Below, in pieces: positions 42,793 to 54,326 of a stretch of 64,000 bases of DNA. The stretch spans positions 1,589,001 to 1,653,000 of the forward strand of contig NZ_CP029617.1 of NCBI RefSeq assembly GCF_003945545.1, in the 5' to 3' direction. A program made the translations under genes and the position numbers. Within the stretch, counting starts at the first letter, position 1; every line of letters begins with the position of its first letter. Below the pieces are notes generated by a model. That model searched no databases, had not been told where the DNA came from, and saw nothing but the letters and a program-made list of their open reading frames with translations. The DNA comes from Streptomyces sp. WAC 01529 (GTDB lineage: Bacteria > Actinomycetota > Actinomycetes > Streptomycetales > Streptomycetaceae).

Positions 42793-45477
42793 GTGGCCTC
42801 CCTGAGCTACGACCTCACACTGGCCGGGCTCTCGGTCGGCGGCGCCGCCGCGCTCACCGGCATCGGCCTGATCGTCACCTACCGCGCGACCGGCGTCCTC
42901 AACTTCGCGCACGGCGCCATCGCCATGATCTGCGCGTACGTCCTGCGCCACCTGACAGTGGAATGGCACTGGCCGCTCCCGCTGGCCGCCGCCCTCACGC
43001 TGCTCGTCGTGGCGCCCGGCATCGGTCTGCTCCTGGACCGCGCGGTCTTCCGCCCGCTGGCCGTCCTCGGCGGCGACCCCGCGCAGACCCTGGTCGCCTC
43101 GATCGGCGTCTTCGTGCTCCTCGTCGGCGGGGCGGCCCTCGTGTGGGGGCCGGGCGCCCGCGCCGACGCGCCCGCGCTCGGGTCCGCCGACCCCTGGGTC
43201 CCCCTCGGCGCGGCCGTCGCCCTCGCCGCGGCCGTCGGGGCGATCACCCGCTGGACCCGCTTCGGCGGCGAACTGCGGGCGGTCGTCGACAACCGCGGGC
43301 TCGCCGTGCTCTCCGGCGTCGACGCGGACCGGGTCGCCGCGGTCGGCTGGGCCTTCGGCTCCTTCACGGCCGGGCTCACCGGCGTACTCCTCGCCCCTTT
43401 CGTACGACTCGACCCATACGGCATGCCCTTGCTGGTGATGGAGGTGGTGGCGGTCGCCGTGGCGGCCGGGATGCGCAGCCTGCCCGTCGCCGTCGCCGTG
43501 GCGCTCGGTCTGGGGGTGGCCCAGAGCCAGCTGACGCGCCTGCACCCCGCGGGCTGGCGGGAGCAGCTCCTCCAGACCGCCGGGGCCAACCTCTTCGTGA
43601 TCGCCCTCCTCGTCGCGGCGCTGGCCCTGCCGGGCATCGGCTCCCGGGACGCCCTGCCGCGCACGGCGAGGAGCCGCGTGCCGACGCCGCCGGGCGCCTG
43701 GACGGTGGCGGCGGTCCTCTTCCTCCTCCCGCTCGGCTTCGCGGGCACGGATCTGACGACCTCGGTCCAGGTCCCGGCGCTGGCCGTCATCCTTCTCTCC
43801 CTCGTGATCGTCACCGGCCGCGGCGGCCAGATCTCCCTCGGCCAGGCGGCGTACGCGGGTCTGGGCGCCCTCTTCACCGCGCTCCTGGCGGCCGGCCGCT
43901 TCCCCGGCCTGCCCGAACTCCCGCACCTGGCGGCGCTGGCCGTCGCGGTCCTGCTCGTCGCGCCGCTCGGCCTGCTCACCGGCTGGCCCGCGATCAGCCG
44001 CCACGGTCTCGCGCTGGCCCTCGCGACGTTCGCGGTCGGCGTCGGCGTCAGCCGCTTCGTCTTCACCCAGCCGTACGCCACGTCGGGGCTGTCCCTCGAC
44101 CGTCCCGCGGGCTTCGGTGGGGACCGCGCGTACTACGTCCTGGAGCTGGTGCTTCTCGCCGGGGCGCTGCTCCTGGTCACCGCGTTGCGCCGGGGCCGCA
44201 CGGGCCGGGCACTGGCGGCGATGCGGGACCACGAGGCGGGGGCGGCGGCCGCGGGGGTGCCGGTACGGGCCCTGAAGCTCACGGCGTTCGTCACCGGGGC
44301 GGCGCTGGCCGGGCTTGGCGGCGGCATGCTGGCGATGGGGCAGCGGGCGTTCGACGCCGGGGCGTACGACCCCGTGCGCGGGCTCCTCTGGTTCGCGGCG
44401 GTGCTGGTCCTCGGGGCGGACAGCGTGCTGGGGGCGGTGGTGGCGGCGGCGCTGCTCGTCGGCCTGGACGCGGGGGCGCGGGGCGGGATGGCGGCGGCGG
44501 TGATCGGTGTCCTCGCGGTGCTGATCGGCCGCGTGTCCTGCGGGCCTTGGGTGGCCCTCCGCTCCCTTGTGCGCCGGAGTCGGCGCGGGCCCCGCCTGCG
44601 CCTCACGGCTCGGGGCGCCTCAGTTCGCGAGGCCCTCCGCGTCCCCGGAAAGGCCTTTCCCACCCACCCACCCGTTTACCCCGCACCACCTTCACCAGGG
44701 ACAAAACACCCCGCACAACCCTCGCCAGGAACAAAACACCCCGCACCACCCCCACCACGAAGAAACCACCCCTCACCGCACCCCCAACCACCCCGCGAAC
44801 ACGCCCCCCTGACCGCCCACCACCTCACCCTCACCTACAACGGGTTCACCGCCCTCAAGGACGTGAGCCTCACCGTCCCCCGCGGACACATCACCGCGGT
44901 CGTAGGCCCCAACGGCGCCGGCAAGAGTTCCCTCTTCCACTGCCTCGTCGGCACCCTGCGCCCCGACACGGGACGGATCACCCTCGGCGCCCGCGACATC
45001 ACCCGGCTCCCGGCCCACGCCCGCACCCGCCTCGGCATGGCCCGCACCTTCCAGCAACTGGCCGTCTTCCCGTCGCTGACGATCGCGGAGAACGTGCTGA
45101 TCGGCGAGGACCAGACCCCCGCACGGACCGCCCGGGCGGCCGCGCACGCCCTGCGCCTCCTGGACCTCACGGCCCTCCGCGCCCACCCCGCCGACGGCCT
45201 CCCCACCGGCACCCTCCGCCGCACCGAACTGGCCAGAGCCCTCGCCGGCACCCCCCACACCCTCCTCCTGGACGAGCCGGCCGCGGGCCTGGACGCGGGC
45301 GAAGTGAGCGCCCTGGCCACCCTGCTGCGCGCCCTCGCGGCCGACGGCATGGCGCTGCTCGTCGTCGAGCACGACCTCGACCTGGTCGCGGGCCTCGCCG
45401 ACACCGTGCACGTGATGACAGCGGGCCGCGTCACCGCGTCGGGCCCGGCGGACCACGTACTGGGCACCGCACGGTGA
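42793..45477 (+). CDS. Fused LivH-LivM-LivG branched-chain amino-acid ABC transporter protein
   Basis: This 894-aa protein starts at GTG. Residues 1-290 are a LivH-like permease (GIGLIVTYRATGVLNFAHGAIAMI), residues 295-600 a LivM-like permease (LVIVTGRGGQISLGQAAYAGLGALFTALL and GFGGDRAYYVLELVLLAG), then a 40-residue Pro/Lys/His linker with 30-bp DNA repeats, and residues 670-894 a LivG-like ATPase. In the ATPase, Walker A (about 705) GPNGAGKSS, Walker B LLLDEPAAGLD and the H-loop VVEHDLDLVAG are intact, but the signature LSYGQ is replaced by LPTGTLRRTELARAL. One polypeptide carries the whole HMG part and LivF is separate. The substrate is unknown; the family takes branched-chain amino acids, amides or urea. 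Confidence 0.9.
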   Translation: MASLSYDLTLAGLSVGGAAALTGIGLIVTYRATGVLNFAHGAIAMICAYVLRHLTVEWHWPLPLAAALTLLVVAPGIGLLLDRAVFRPLAVLGGDPAQTLVASIGVFVLLVGGAALVWGPGARADAPALGSADPWVPLGAAVALAAAVGAITRWTRFGGELRAVVDNRGLAVLSGVDADRVAAVGWAFGSFTAGLTGVLLAPFVRLDPYGMPLLVMEVVAVAVAAGMRSLPVAVAVALGLGVAQSQLTRLHPAGWREQLLQTAGANLFVIALLVAALALPGIGSRDALPRTARSRVPTPPGAWTVAAVLFLLPLGFAGTDLTTSVQVPALAVILLSLVIVTGRGGQISLGQAAYAGLGALFTALLAAGRFPGLPELPHLAALAVAVLLVAPLGLLTGWPAISRHGLALALATFAVGVGVSRFVFTQPYATSGLSLDRPAGFGGDRAYYVLELVLLAGALLLVTALRRGRTGRALAAMRDHEAGAAAAGVPVRALKLTAFVTGAALAGLGGGMLAMGQRAFDAGAYDPVRGLLWFAAVLVLGADSVLGAVVAAALLVGLDAGARGGMAAAVIGVLAVLIGRVSCGPWVALRSLVRRSRRGPRLRLTARGASVREALRVPGKAFPTHPPVYPAPPSPGTKHPAQPSPGTKHPAPPPPRRNHPSPHPQPPREHAPLTAHHLTLTYNGFTALKDVSLTVPRGHITAVVGPNGAGKSSLFHCLVGTLRPDTGRITLGARDITRLPAHARTRLGMARTFQQLAVFPSLTIAENVLIGEDQTPARTARAAAHALRLLDLTALRAHPADGLPTGTLRRTELARALAGTPHTLLLDEPAAGLDAGEVSALATLLRALAADGMALLVVEHDLDLVAGLADTVHVMTAGRVTASGPADHVLGTAR
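44701..44746. repeat. 30-bp repeat within the permease/ATPase linker
   Basis: ACAAAACACCCCGCAC occurs at 44701-44716 and 44731-44746, with a third partial copy before 44700. The repeated A-rich codons (ACA AAA CAC) encode Thr-Lys-His in the linker and are unusual for this GC-rich genome. Confidence 0.75.
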
Positions 45478-45505
45478 AAGGCCGCACGAGGAAGGGCACC
45501 GCACG

Positions 45506-45514
<9 letters not shown>
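45462..45514. repeat. 21-bp direct repeat at the livHMG/livF junction
   Basis: The same 21 bp occurs at 45462-45482 and 45494-45514. The first copy holds the stop of the fusion gene and the second the GTG start of livF. A duplication at the junction, probably from a past tandem copy, is the simplest explanation. Confidence 0.7.
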
Positions 45515-46823
<1,309 letters not shown>

Positions 46824-46901
46824 CTAGGCAGCTCCGCTCCAGGCCAGGGGCGTGCCGCGCCGCCGTGGCGGGCCGCCCCACCCGGACGGAGGCTCAGCGG
46901 C

Positions 46902-47743
<842 letters not shown>

Positions 47744-48080
47744 ACCGACTCCTTGTCATTCCAGGCCAGTTGCGCGTTACCGCGAGTATCGGCGAGTTTC
47801 GGCCACCCACTTCATTCGCTGATATCCGTATTTATCAACCACCGAGACCGGTGATCTGTGACTCACCTCACCGCACCAACGCGCCTGTGACGCCCGCCTG
47901 TTGGCGCGGAGTGACAGATTCCGGCGCCCGGCTCACCCTCCGCTGCGGATGGTTCGATTCCGTTCGCCTTCATCCGTGACTTGCGCCACTGATCCACCGT
48001 TGTCTTCTTATGAGCCGGGCACCGAACGGCTCGCCACACCCTCCCCAAGCACCCCACGTGACGATCCCGAGGAGCCACCC

Positions 48081-48860
48081 GTGCCGCGCATGCTCGACGT
48101 CAGCGACGACGTTCGCGCCGAGATCGGCGACGAAGAAGCCGACCGGCTGCTCGCCGGAGAGAACACCCCGGGCAGCTACGACTGCACGTCGTGCCGTACG
48201 CCGGGCGACTCCGAGCAGGAGCGCACCAGCACGGTCCTGTTCATCGGCGACGAGACCGCCGTACTCGCCTTCGCCCACGCCACCTGCCTGCCCTCCCAGA
48301 TCGTCACGGTCTCCGAGGAGCAGCTCCAGGGCGCCGTGCGGTCCATCACCGGCGACGAGGCCGAAGGCGCCGCCGACACCGCCGGTCAGGCCGTCCTCGG
48401 CGTGACCAGCGGCCTGGTCCTGATCGAGGGCGAGCTGCGCCCCGCGCTCGTCGTCGAGCCCACCGGCCCCATCGCCCGGCCGGGCGCGGCACCCGGCGGA
48501 GGCGACGAGTTCCTGCCGCTCCTGATCGAGCAGGGCTTCATGCCGACGCCCTCCCTCGACGGCGCCCCGCCCGTGCTGCACGGCTGGTCGGTGCTGCTCG
48601 CCATGGGCCAGCTGCACGCCATCCTCCAGCCCGGCACGGCCGGCGGCTCCCCCGTCGCCTGGTGGCAGGCCCACCAGCCGCTCCAGGTCACCGACGCCTG
48701 GCGGGCCGCGGCGAACAAGACGCAGAGCGTGGTGCTCTTCGCCGCGCCCGCGGGCGCCATCGGCCGCCAGCCGCGCGAGGACCTGCTGCGCGACGCCCTG
48801 GACAAGACGGCGGCCCGCGGACAGCTCGTCGCGTGCACGCTGCCGCTCGCCGGTACCTGA
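48081..48860 (+). CDS. Uncharacterised conserved actinobacterial protein
   Basis: This 259-aa protein starts at a GTG (VPRMLDVSDDVRAEIGD), with GAGGAG 6 nt upstream. The N-terminal part contains SYDCTSCRTPGD and FAHATCLPSQ, a possible CxxC...HxxC metal site. The remainder reads like two related beta-rich halves (VLFIGDETAVLAFAH..., VVLFAAPAGAIG...). I do not recognise a functional domain. It sits between the rpf gene and der on opposite strands and is probably transcribed with the small gene at 48980. Confidence 0.68.
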   Translation: MPRMLDVSDDVRAEIGDEEADRLLAGENTPGSYDCTSCRTPGDSEQERTSTVLFIGDETAVLAFAHATCLPSQIVTVSEEQLQGAVRSITGDEAEGAADTAGQAVLGVTSGLVLIEGELRPALVVEPTGPIARPGAAPGGGDEFLPLLIEQGFMPTPSLDGAPPVLHGWSVLLAMGQLHAILQPGTAGGSPVAWWQAHQPLQVTDAWRAAANKTQSVVLFAAPAGAIGRQPREDLLRDALDKTAARGQLVACTLPLAGT

Positions 48861-48979
48861 CCCGACCGGGTGCCCCGGGGCCGCCCGCCGACCGCGAAAC
48901 GCGCCGGTCACGCTCCTGCCGGAGCCGGAAAGCGGCGCGGCCCCCGCATCCGTCGGGCGGCGGTTTCGTTGGCACTGAC

Positions 48980-49354
48980 GTGCACACATACGACCCCTCC
49001 CGCCACCGGCCGACCTACCAGACCCCGATCCCGTCCATGCGCACCGCGCCGGACACCACGGGCGAGCGCTCGGCCACACCGATCTACGACACGCTGTACT
49101 CGGAGTACCGCAGGGCCTTCCGGGCCCTGCCGGGCGACCGCACCGGCGAGGAGAATCTGGGGTTCACCGCCTTCGGCACCGGGCCGTACGGCATGCAGCA
49201 CCGCGGCGACGGACGGTACGACTCCCGTCCCGACCCGCGGCAGAACTCCTTCGGCCAGTTCCACGGGGGCCGCTACGGCCAGCACGACCACTACGCCACG
49301 GGCCAGCACCACGTCCCCGCGGCCCTGCCACCGGCCCCCCGCCGCGGACTGTGA
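48980..49354 (+). CDS. Small His/Tyr-rich hypothetical protein
   Basis: This 124-aa protein starts at a GTG (VHTYDPSRHRPTYQTPIPSMRT); no strong ribosome site precedes it, and the ATG at MRTAP is an alternative. It has a short conserved helix (SATPIYDTLYSEYRRAFRALPGDR) and a Gly/His/Tyr-rich disordered tail. No known domain. It may be cotranscribed with the gene at 48081. A terminator follows at 49379. Confidence 0.58.
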   Translation: MHTYDPSRHRPTYQTPIPSMRTAPDTTGERSATPIYDTLYSEYRRAFRALPGDRTGEENLGFTAFGTGPYGMQHRGDGRYDSRPDPRQNSFGQFHGGRYGQHDHYATGQHHVPAALPPAPRRGL

Positions 49355-49378
49355 GCCGGGCCGGCACCGAGCAGTGAA

Positions 49379-49412
49379 AATGCCCGGCCCCCGAAACCGG
49401 GGGCCGGGCATT
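49379..49412. terminator. Strong bidirectional terminator before der
   Basis: A perfect 14-bp stem with a 6-nt loop (49379-49392 with 49399-49412, AATGCCC... and ...GGGCATT) lies between the convergent genes. It is the best-formed terminator in the window. Confidence 0.88.
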
Positions 49413-49448
49413 CACGTACGTACGTACGGACCGTCGCTGTCTACTTGT

Positions 49449-50927
49449 CTACTTCTTGCGGCCGCGCTTCTCGCGCACCCGCACCGAGATGTGGATCGGC
49501 GTCCCCTCGAAGCCGAACTCCTCGCGCAGGCGGCGCTCCAGGAAGCGGCGGTAGCCCGCCTCGATGAAGCCCGACGCGAAGAAGACGAAGCGCGGGGGCT
49601 TCGTGCCCGCCTGGGTACCGAAGAGGATGCGGGGCTGCTTGCCGCCGCGGACCGGGTGCGGGTGCGAGGCGACGATCTCGCCGAGGAACGCGTTCAGGCG
49701 GCCGGTCGGCACGCGCGTCTCCCAGCCCTCGATAGCCGTCTCGATCGCCGGGACGAGCTTCTCCATGTGCCGGCCCGTGGCGGCCGAGACATTGACGCGC
49801 GGCGCCCAGGCGACCTGGGCCAGCTCGGTCTCGATCTCCCGCTCCAGGTAGTAGCGGCGCTCCTCGTCGAGGGTGTCCCACTTGTTGTACGCCACCACGA
49901 TCGCGCGGCCCGCCTCGACGGCCATCGTCACGATGCGCTGGTCCTGGACCGAGATGCTCTCGGAGGCGTCGACGAGGATCACCGCGACCTCCGCCTTCTC
50001 GACGGCGGCGGCGGTGCGCAGCGAGGCGTAGTAGTCGGCGCCCTGCTGGAGGTGGACGCGCTTGCGGATGCCCGCCGTGTCGACGAACTTCCAGGTGACG
50101 CCGCCCAGCTCGATCAGCTCGTCGACCGGGTCGCGGGTGGTGCCCGCCAGTTCGTTGACGACCACGCGGTCCTCGTTCGCCACCTTGTTGAGCAGCGAGG
50201 ACTTGCCCACGTTCGGGCGGCCGATGAGCGCGATGCGGCGTGGGCCGCCGATGGCCGTGCCGAAGGTCTGCTCGGGCGCCTCGGGCAGCGCGTCCAGGAC
50301 GGCGTCCAGCATGTCGCCGGTGCCGCGGCCGTGCAGCGCGGAGACGGGGTGCGGCTCGCCGAGGCCGAGGGCCCACAGGGCGGTGGCGTCGGCCTCGCCG
50401 GAGGGGCCGTCGACCTTGTTGGCGCACAGGACGACGGGCTTGCCCGCCTTGCGCAGGAGGCGCACGACGGCCTCGTCGGTGTCGGTGGCGCCGACCGTGG
50501 CGTCGACGACGAAGACCACGGCGTCGGCGGCCTCGATGGCGTACTCCGCCTGGGCGGCGACGGACGCGTCGATGCCGAGGACGTCCTGCTCCCAGCCGCC
50601 GGTGTCGACGAGCTTGAAGCGGCGGCCCGCCCACTCGGCCTCGTACGTGACGCGGTCGCGGGTCACGCCGGGGCGGTCCTCCACGACGGCCTCGCGGCGG
50701 CCGATGATGCGGTTCACCAGTGTCGACTTGCCGACGTTCGGGCGGCCGATGACGGCGAGGACGGGCAGCGGGCCGTGGCCCACCTCCTCGATGGCACCCT
50801 CGACATCCTCGATGTCGAAGCCCTCTTCGGCGGCGAGCTCCATGAACTGCGCGTACTCGGCGTCGCCGAGCGCCCCGTGGTCGTGCTCGGCGAAGCCGTC
50901 GCCCTCGGGCTGGATCTGGTCGCTCAT
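49449..50927 (-). CDS. der: Ribosome-assembly GTPase Der (EngA)
   Basis: This 492-aa GTPase has two tandem G domains and a C-terminal KH-like domain, needed for 50S ribosome assembly. The first G domain reads [21 protein letters not shown] and ANKVDG; the second [23 protein letters not shown] and YNKWD. The start used gives [12 protein letters not shown] and an acidic N-terminal extension of about 50 residues before the first G domain, which is usual in Actinobacteria. It is the last gene of the aroH-tyrA-cmk-plsC-der series and follows plsC by 80 nt. Confidence 0.95.
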   Translation of the reverse strand: MSDQIQPEGDGFAEHDHGALGDAEYAQFMELAAEEGFDIEDVEGAIEEVGHGPLPVLAVIGRPNVGKSTLVNRIIGRREAVVEDRPGVTRDRVTYEAEWAGRRFKLVDTGGWEQDVLGIDASVAAQAEYAIEAADAVVFVVDATVGATDTDEAVVRLLRKAGKPVVLCANKVDGPSGEADATALWALGLGEPHPVSALHGRGTGDMLDAVLDALPEAPEQTFGTAIGGPRRIALIGRPNVGKSSLLNKVANEDRVVVNELAGTTRDPVDELIELGGVTWKFVDTAGIRKRVHLQQGADYYASLRTAAAVEKAEVAVILVDASESISVQDQRIVTMAVEAGRAIVVAYNKWDTLDEERRYYLEREIETELAQVAWAPRVNVSAATGRHMEKLVPAIETAIEGWETRVPTGRLNAFLGEIVASHPHPVRGGKQPRILFGTQAGTKPPRFVFFASGFIEAGYRRFLERRLREEFGFEGTPIHISVRVREKRGRKK

Positions 50928-51007
50928 GAAGTCCGTACCTCGTCGTTCATCGTGGTGATCGGTGCGCCGGTCTTTCGACGGCCGGTGCACTACTTGATAA
51001 GTCTCGC

Positions 51008-51670
51008 TCAGCGCCCGGTCAGGCGCCTGGCGTTTTCCAGGTGGGCGGAGAGCCGCTCCTGGATGCGCACGGTCGCCTCGTCCAGCGCCTTGCGCGTGCG
51101 CCGGCCGCTGCCGTCGCCCGCTTCGAACGGGTCGCCGAAGACGACGTCGACCCTGCTGCGCAGCGGGGGCAGCTGCTTTATCAGCCGTCCACGCCGGTCA
51201 GTGCTTCCCAGCACCGCGACCGGGACGATCGGGGCGCCCGAGCGCACCGCGAAGTACGCGAGCCCGGCGCGCAGCGAGGCGAAGTCGCCCTCGCCCCGGG
51301 TGCCCTCCGGGAAGATCCCGAGGACGCCGCCCTGCTCCAGGACGCCGAGCGCCCTGGTGATGGCCGTCCGGTCGGCGACCGAGCGGTCCACCTCGACCTG
51401 GCCGATGGCGCCCAAAAAGGGGCCGAGCGGGCCGATGAACGCCTCCTTCTTGATCAGGAAGTGCGTCGGCCGGGGCGCGACGCCCATGACCATCGGGCCG
51501 TCCACGTTGTGCGAGTGGTTGACGGCGAGGATCACGGGGCCGTGTGCGGGCACCCGCCAGGAGCCGAGGACGCGCGGCTTGAACAGGCCGTACATGAGGC
51601 CGACGCCGATCCGGCGGCCGACCTCGGCACCGCGCTCGGAAGCGCCCCGCCCAGCTGCACCTTGGGTCAC
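51008..51670 (-). CDS. plsC: 1-acylglycerol-3-phosphate acyltransferase (PlsC family)
   Basis: This 220-aa acyltransferase starts at a GTG overlapping the cmk stop (GTGA). The motifs are NHSHNVDGP (the NHx4D motif), [24 protein letters not shown] and [17 protein letters not shown], typical of PlsC. It transfers an acyl group to lysophosphatidate in phospholipid synthesis. The pairing cmk-plsC-der is common in Actinobacteria. The frame upstream of the GTG belongs to cmk. Confidence 0.9.
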   Translation of the reverse strand: MTQGAAGRGASERGAEVGRRIGVGLMYGLFKPRVLGSWRVPAHGPVILAVNHSHNVDGPMVMGVAPRPTHFLIKKEAFIGPLGPFLGAIGQVEVDRSVADRTAITRALGVLEQGGVLGIFPEGTRGEGDFASLRAGLAYFAVRSGAPIVPVAVLGSTDRRGRLIKQLPPLRSRVDVVFGDPFEAGDGSGRRTRKALDEATVRIQERLSAHLENARRLTGR

Positions 51671-52362
51671 TTGGCGGCCCGCTTCTCCTCGACGAGGGTG
51701 ACGACGCACTCGATGACCTGCTGGAGCGTGAGTTCGGTGGTGTCGACCTCGACGGCGTCGTCGGCCTTGGCCAGCGGGGACGTCTTGCGGCTCGAGTCGG
51801 CCGCGTCCCGCTTGATCAGAGCCTCCTGGGTCGCCTTGACGTCGGCGCCCTTCAGCTCGCCGGAGCGGCGGGCGGCGCGCGCCTCGGGGGAGGCGGTGAG
51901 GAAGATCTTCAGGTCGGCGTCGGGCAGCACGGTCGTGCCGATGTCACGGCCCTCGACGACGATGCCCTTCTCGGCCGATCGGGCGATGGTCCGCTGCAGC
52001 TCGGTGATGAGGGCGCGCACCTCGGGGACGGCGCTGACCGCGCTGACCTTGGAGGTCACGTCGGTGGTGCGGATCGGCCCCGCGACGTCCGTGCCGTCGA
52101 CCGTGATGGTCGGGGCGGCCGGGTCGGTGCCGGAGACGATCTCGGGCTTGCCCGCGACGGCGGCGATCGCGCTCGGGTCGGTGAGGTCGATGCCGTTGTG
52201 CACCATCCACCAGGTGATCGCGCGGTACTGGGCGCCGGTGTCCAGGTAGCTGAGGCCGAGCTGGGCGGCGACGGCCTTGGACGTGCTCGACTTGCCCGTG
52301 CCGGAGGGCCCGTCGATGGCGACGATCACTGCTGCCGGGGCGGCGGTTGCTGCGGTTTCCAC
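51667..52362 (-). CDS. cmk: Cytidylate kinase
   Basis: This 231-aa kinase starts at a GTG (VETAATAAPAAVIVAIDGP). The P-loop is IDGPSGTGKSSTSKAVA, with the CMP motif YLDTGAQYRAITWW, the segment IVVEGRDIGTTVLPDADLKIFLTAS and the arginine loop ARAARRSGELKG. It phosphorylates CMP and dCMP. It lies 157 nt after tyrA and is coupled to plsC. Confidence 0.94.
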   Translation of the reverse strand: METAATAAPAAVIVAIDGPSGTGKSSTSKAVAAQLGLSYLDTGAQYRAITWWMVHNGIDLTDPSAIAAVAGKPEIVSGTDPAAPTITVDGTDVAGPIRTTDVTSKVSAVSAVPEVRALITELQRTIARSAEKGIVVEGRDIGTTVLPDADLKIFLTASPEARAARRSGELKGADVKATQEALIKRDAADSSRKTSPLAKADDAVEVDTTELTLQQVIECVVTLVEEKRAAK

Positions 52363-52519
52363 GGGGGGCGGGCACCTTTCGCGGTACGCGGGGCGGGGAG
52401 CGGGACGCGAACACGCCCCGCACAAGGTTACTGGCTCGCGCACGCTGCCCTTACAGCCCCTTCGGCGGCCCCCGGCCGAGGCCGCTCCGGCGCGATCGCC
52501 CGCCGGCTGATCGAATCGC

Positions 52520-53605
52520 CTACTGCCGGATCGACCAGCCGCGTTCCCGCAGCGCCGCGCTGAGCACGGCCGCCGCCTTCGGCTCGACCATGAGCTGCAC
52601 GAGGCCCGCCTGCTGGCCGGTGGCGTGTTCGATGCGGACGTCCTCGATGTTGACGCCCGCGCGGTCCGCGTCGGCGAAGATGCGGGCGAGCTGGCCGGCC
52701 TTGTCGTCGATGAGCACCGCGACGATCTCGTACGCGGCCGGGGCGGTGCCGTGCTTGCCGGGCACCCGGGTCTGGCCCGCGTTGCCGCGCCGCAGCATGC
52801 TCTCGACGCCCGCCGCGCCCTCGGTCCGCTTCTCCTCGTCGGCGGACTGCAACGCGCGCAGGGCGGTCACGGTCTCGTCCAGGTCGCCGGCGACCTGGGC
52901 CAGCAGGTCGGCGACCGGGCCGGGGTTGGCGGAGAGGATGTCGATCCACATCCGGGGGTCGGAGGCGGCGATCCGTGTGACGTCGCGGATGCCCTGGCCA
53001 CACAGGCGTACGGCGGCCTCCTCGGCGTTCTCCAGGCGGGCCGCGACCATGCTGGAGACCAAGTGCGGCATGTGGGAGACGAGGGCGACCGCGCGGTCGT
53101 GGGCGTCGGCGTCCATGACGACGGGCACGGCGCGGCAGAGCGCGACGAGCTCCAGGGCGAGGTTGAGCACCTCGGTGTCGGTGTCACGGGTCGGGGTGAG
53201 CACCCAGGGCCGCCCCTCGAAGAGGTCGGCGGTGGCGGCGAGCGGGCCGCTGCGCTCGCGTCCGGACATGGGGTGCGTACCGATGTACGGGGCGAGGTCG
53301 AGGCCGAGCGCCTCGAGGTCGCGGCGCGGGCCGCCCTTGACGCTCGCCACGTCGAGGTAGGCGCGGGCGGCGCCGCGCCGCATGGCGTCGGCCAGGGTGG
53401 CGGCGACGTGCGCGGGCGGTACGGCGACGACGCACAGGTCGACAAGTCCCTCAGGGGATTCGTCGGTACCGGCGCCGAGCGCGGCGGCGGTGCGGGCCTG
53501 CGCCGGGTCGTGGTCGGCGAGGTGGACGGTGACGCCGCGGGAGGCGAGGGCGAGGGCGGCGGAGGTGCCGATCAGGCCGGTGCCGATGACGAGGGCGGTT
53601 CTCAC
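52520..53605 (-). CDS. tyrA: Prephenate dehydrogenase TyrA with ACT domain
   Basis: This 361-aa enzyme starts at a GTG (VRTALVIGTGLIGTSAALALAS) that overlaps the aroH stop (GTGA). The Rossmann motif is GTGLIGTS. The family core YIGTHPMSGRERSGPLAATADLFEGRPWVLTP and HDRAVALVSHMPHLVSSMVAARL follow. The last ~75 residues form an ACT-like domain (AYEIVAVLIDDKAGQLARIFADADRAGVNIEDVRI), which would allow feedback control by tyrosine. It converts prephenate to 4-hydroxyphenylpyruvate. Confidence 0.93.
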   Translation of the reverse strand: MRTALVIGTGLIGTSAALALASRGVTVHLADHDPAQARTAAALGAGTDESPEGLVDLCVVAVPPAHVAATLADAMRRGAARAYLDVASVKGGPRRDLEALGLDLAPYIGTHPMSGRERSGPLAATADLFEGRPWVLTPTRDTDTEVLNLALELVALCRAVPVVMDADAHDRAVALVSHMPHLVSSMVAARLENAEEAAVRLCGQGIRDVTRIAASDPRMWIDILSANPGPVADLLAQVAGDLDETVTALRALQSADEEKRTEGAAGVESMLRRGNAGQTRVPGKHGTAPAAYEIVAVLIDDKAGQLARIFADADRAGVNIEDVRIEHATGQQAGLVQLMVEPKAAAVLSAALRERGWSIRQ

Positions 53606-53970
53606 TGGGCGATGTCCTTGCGGAGTGCGGCGGCGGCACCGAGGTAGACGTGCGCGATCTCGGAGCGGGGGCGGTCGGTGTCGATGTGCGCGAGGACGCG
53701 GACGACGCGGGGCATGGCGCCCTCGACGTCCAGTTCCTGCGCGCAGATCAGCGGTACGTCGGCGAGCCCGATCCCGAGGCCGCGGGCGGCGGCCGCCGGG
53801 AAGTCGGAGTGCAGGTCGGGGGTGGCGGTGAACCAGATGCTGATCAGGTCCTCCCCGGTCAGCGCGTTGCGCTCCAGGATGGCGGTGAGCAGCGCGCTGA
53901 CCTGCTCGCGCATGTGCCCGGCCTCGTCCCGCTCCAGTTGGACGGCGCCCCGGACCGCTCGTACCGCCAC
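53602..53970 (-). CDS. aroH: Monofunctional chorismate mutase, AroH type
   Basis: This 122-aa enzyme starts at a GTG preceded by GAGGAG. It matches the B. subtilis-type AroH trimer: VRAVRGAVQLERDEAGHMREQVSALLTAILERNALTGEDLISIWFTATPDLHSDFPAAAARGLG with the active-site Arg7-like residue and Glu78-like positions, and VRVLAHIDTDRP. It turns chorismate into prephenate, feeding tyrA, with which it overlaps by 4 nt. The longer upstream frame is not credible. Confidence 0.93.
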   Translation of the reverse strand: MAVRAVRGAVQLERDEAGHMREQVSALLTAILERNALTGEDLISIWFTATPDLHSDFPAAAARGLGIGLADVPLICAQELDVEGAMPRVVRVLAHIDTDRPRSEIAHVYLGAAAALRKDIAQ

Positions 53971-54326
53971 AGTGCTGCTCCTCGCTCGCGTACGTATGAC
54001 TGTTGTACGGCAAGCGTAGTCAGCGCCCGTCGCGGGAGCGCGCGGCGCCCGTCTGCCGAGACGGGGCGCCGCGCGCCGCGCCGGGCAGGGGCCGGGCCCG
54101 CCGCCCGGGCGATCTCGTTCGCGGCCTGCCCGGGAGAGGCTCCGGCCTCCCCGGCGGCTGGTCCGGCGCCACTCGGTCCGGCGCCTCGGGAACAATGTCG
54201 CGCCATCGGGAGCCGGTCGCCACTCGGGCCGGACGGGGGCCTCGCGGGAGCGGGCCCTGCCACCGCGCGATCGGGCCCGCCGGAAATTCGCACGACCTCG
54301 CCCGGAGGGCGCCGTACGCTCCCGGC
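53971..54326. other. Intergenic region between divergent aroH and the nucleotidyltransferase gene
   Basis: This 356-bp stretch is extremely GC-rich and holds only shadow frames rich in Arg, Pro and Ala. I find no RNA gene, repeat or convincing promoter beyond what the two divergent genes need. Confidence 0.5.
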
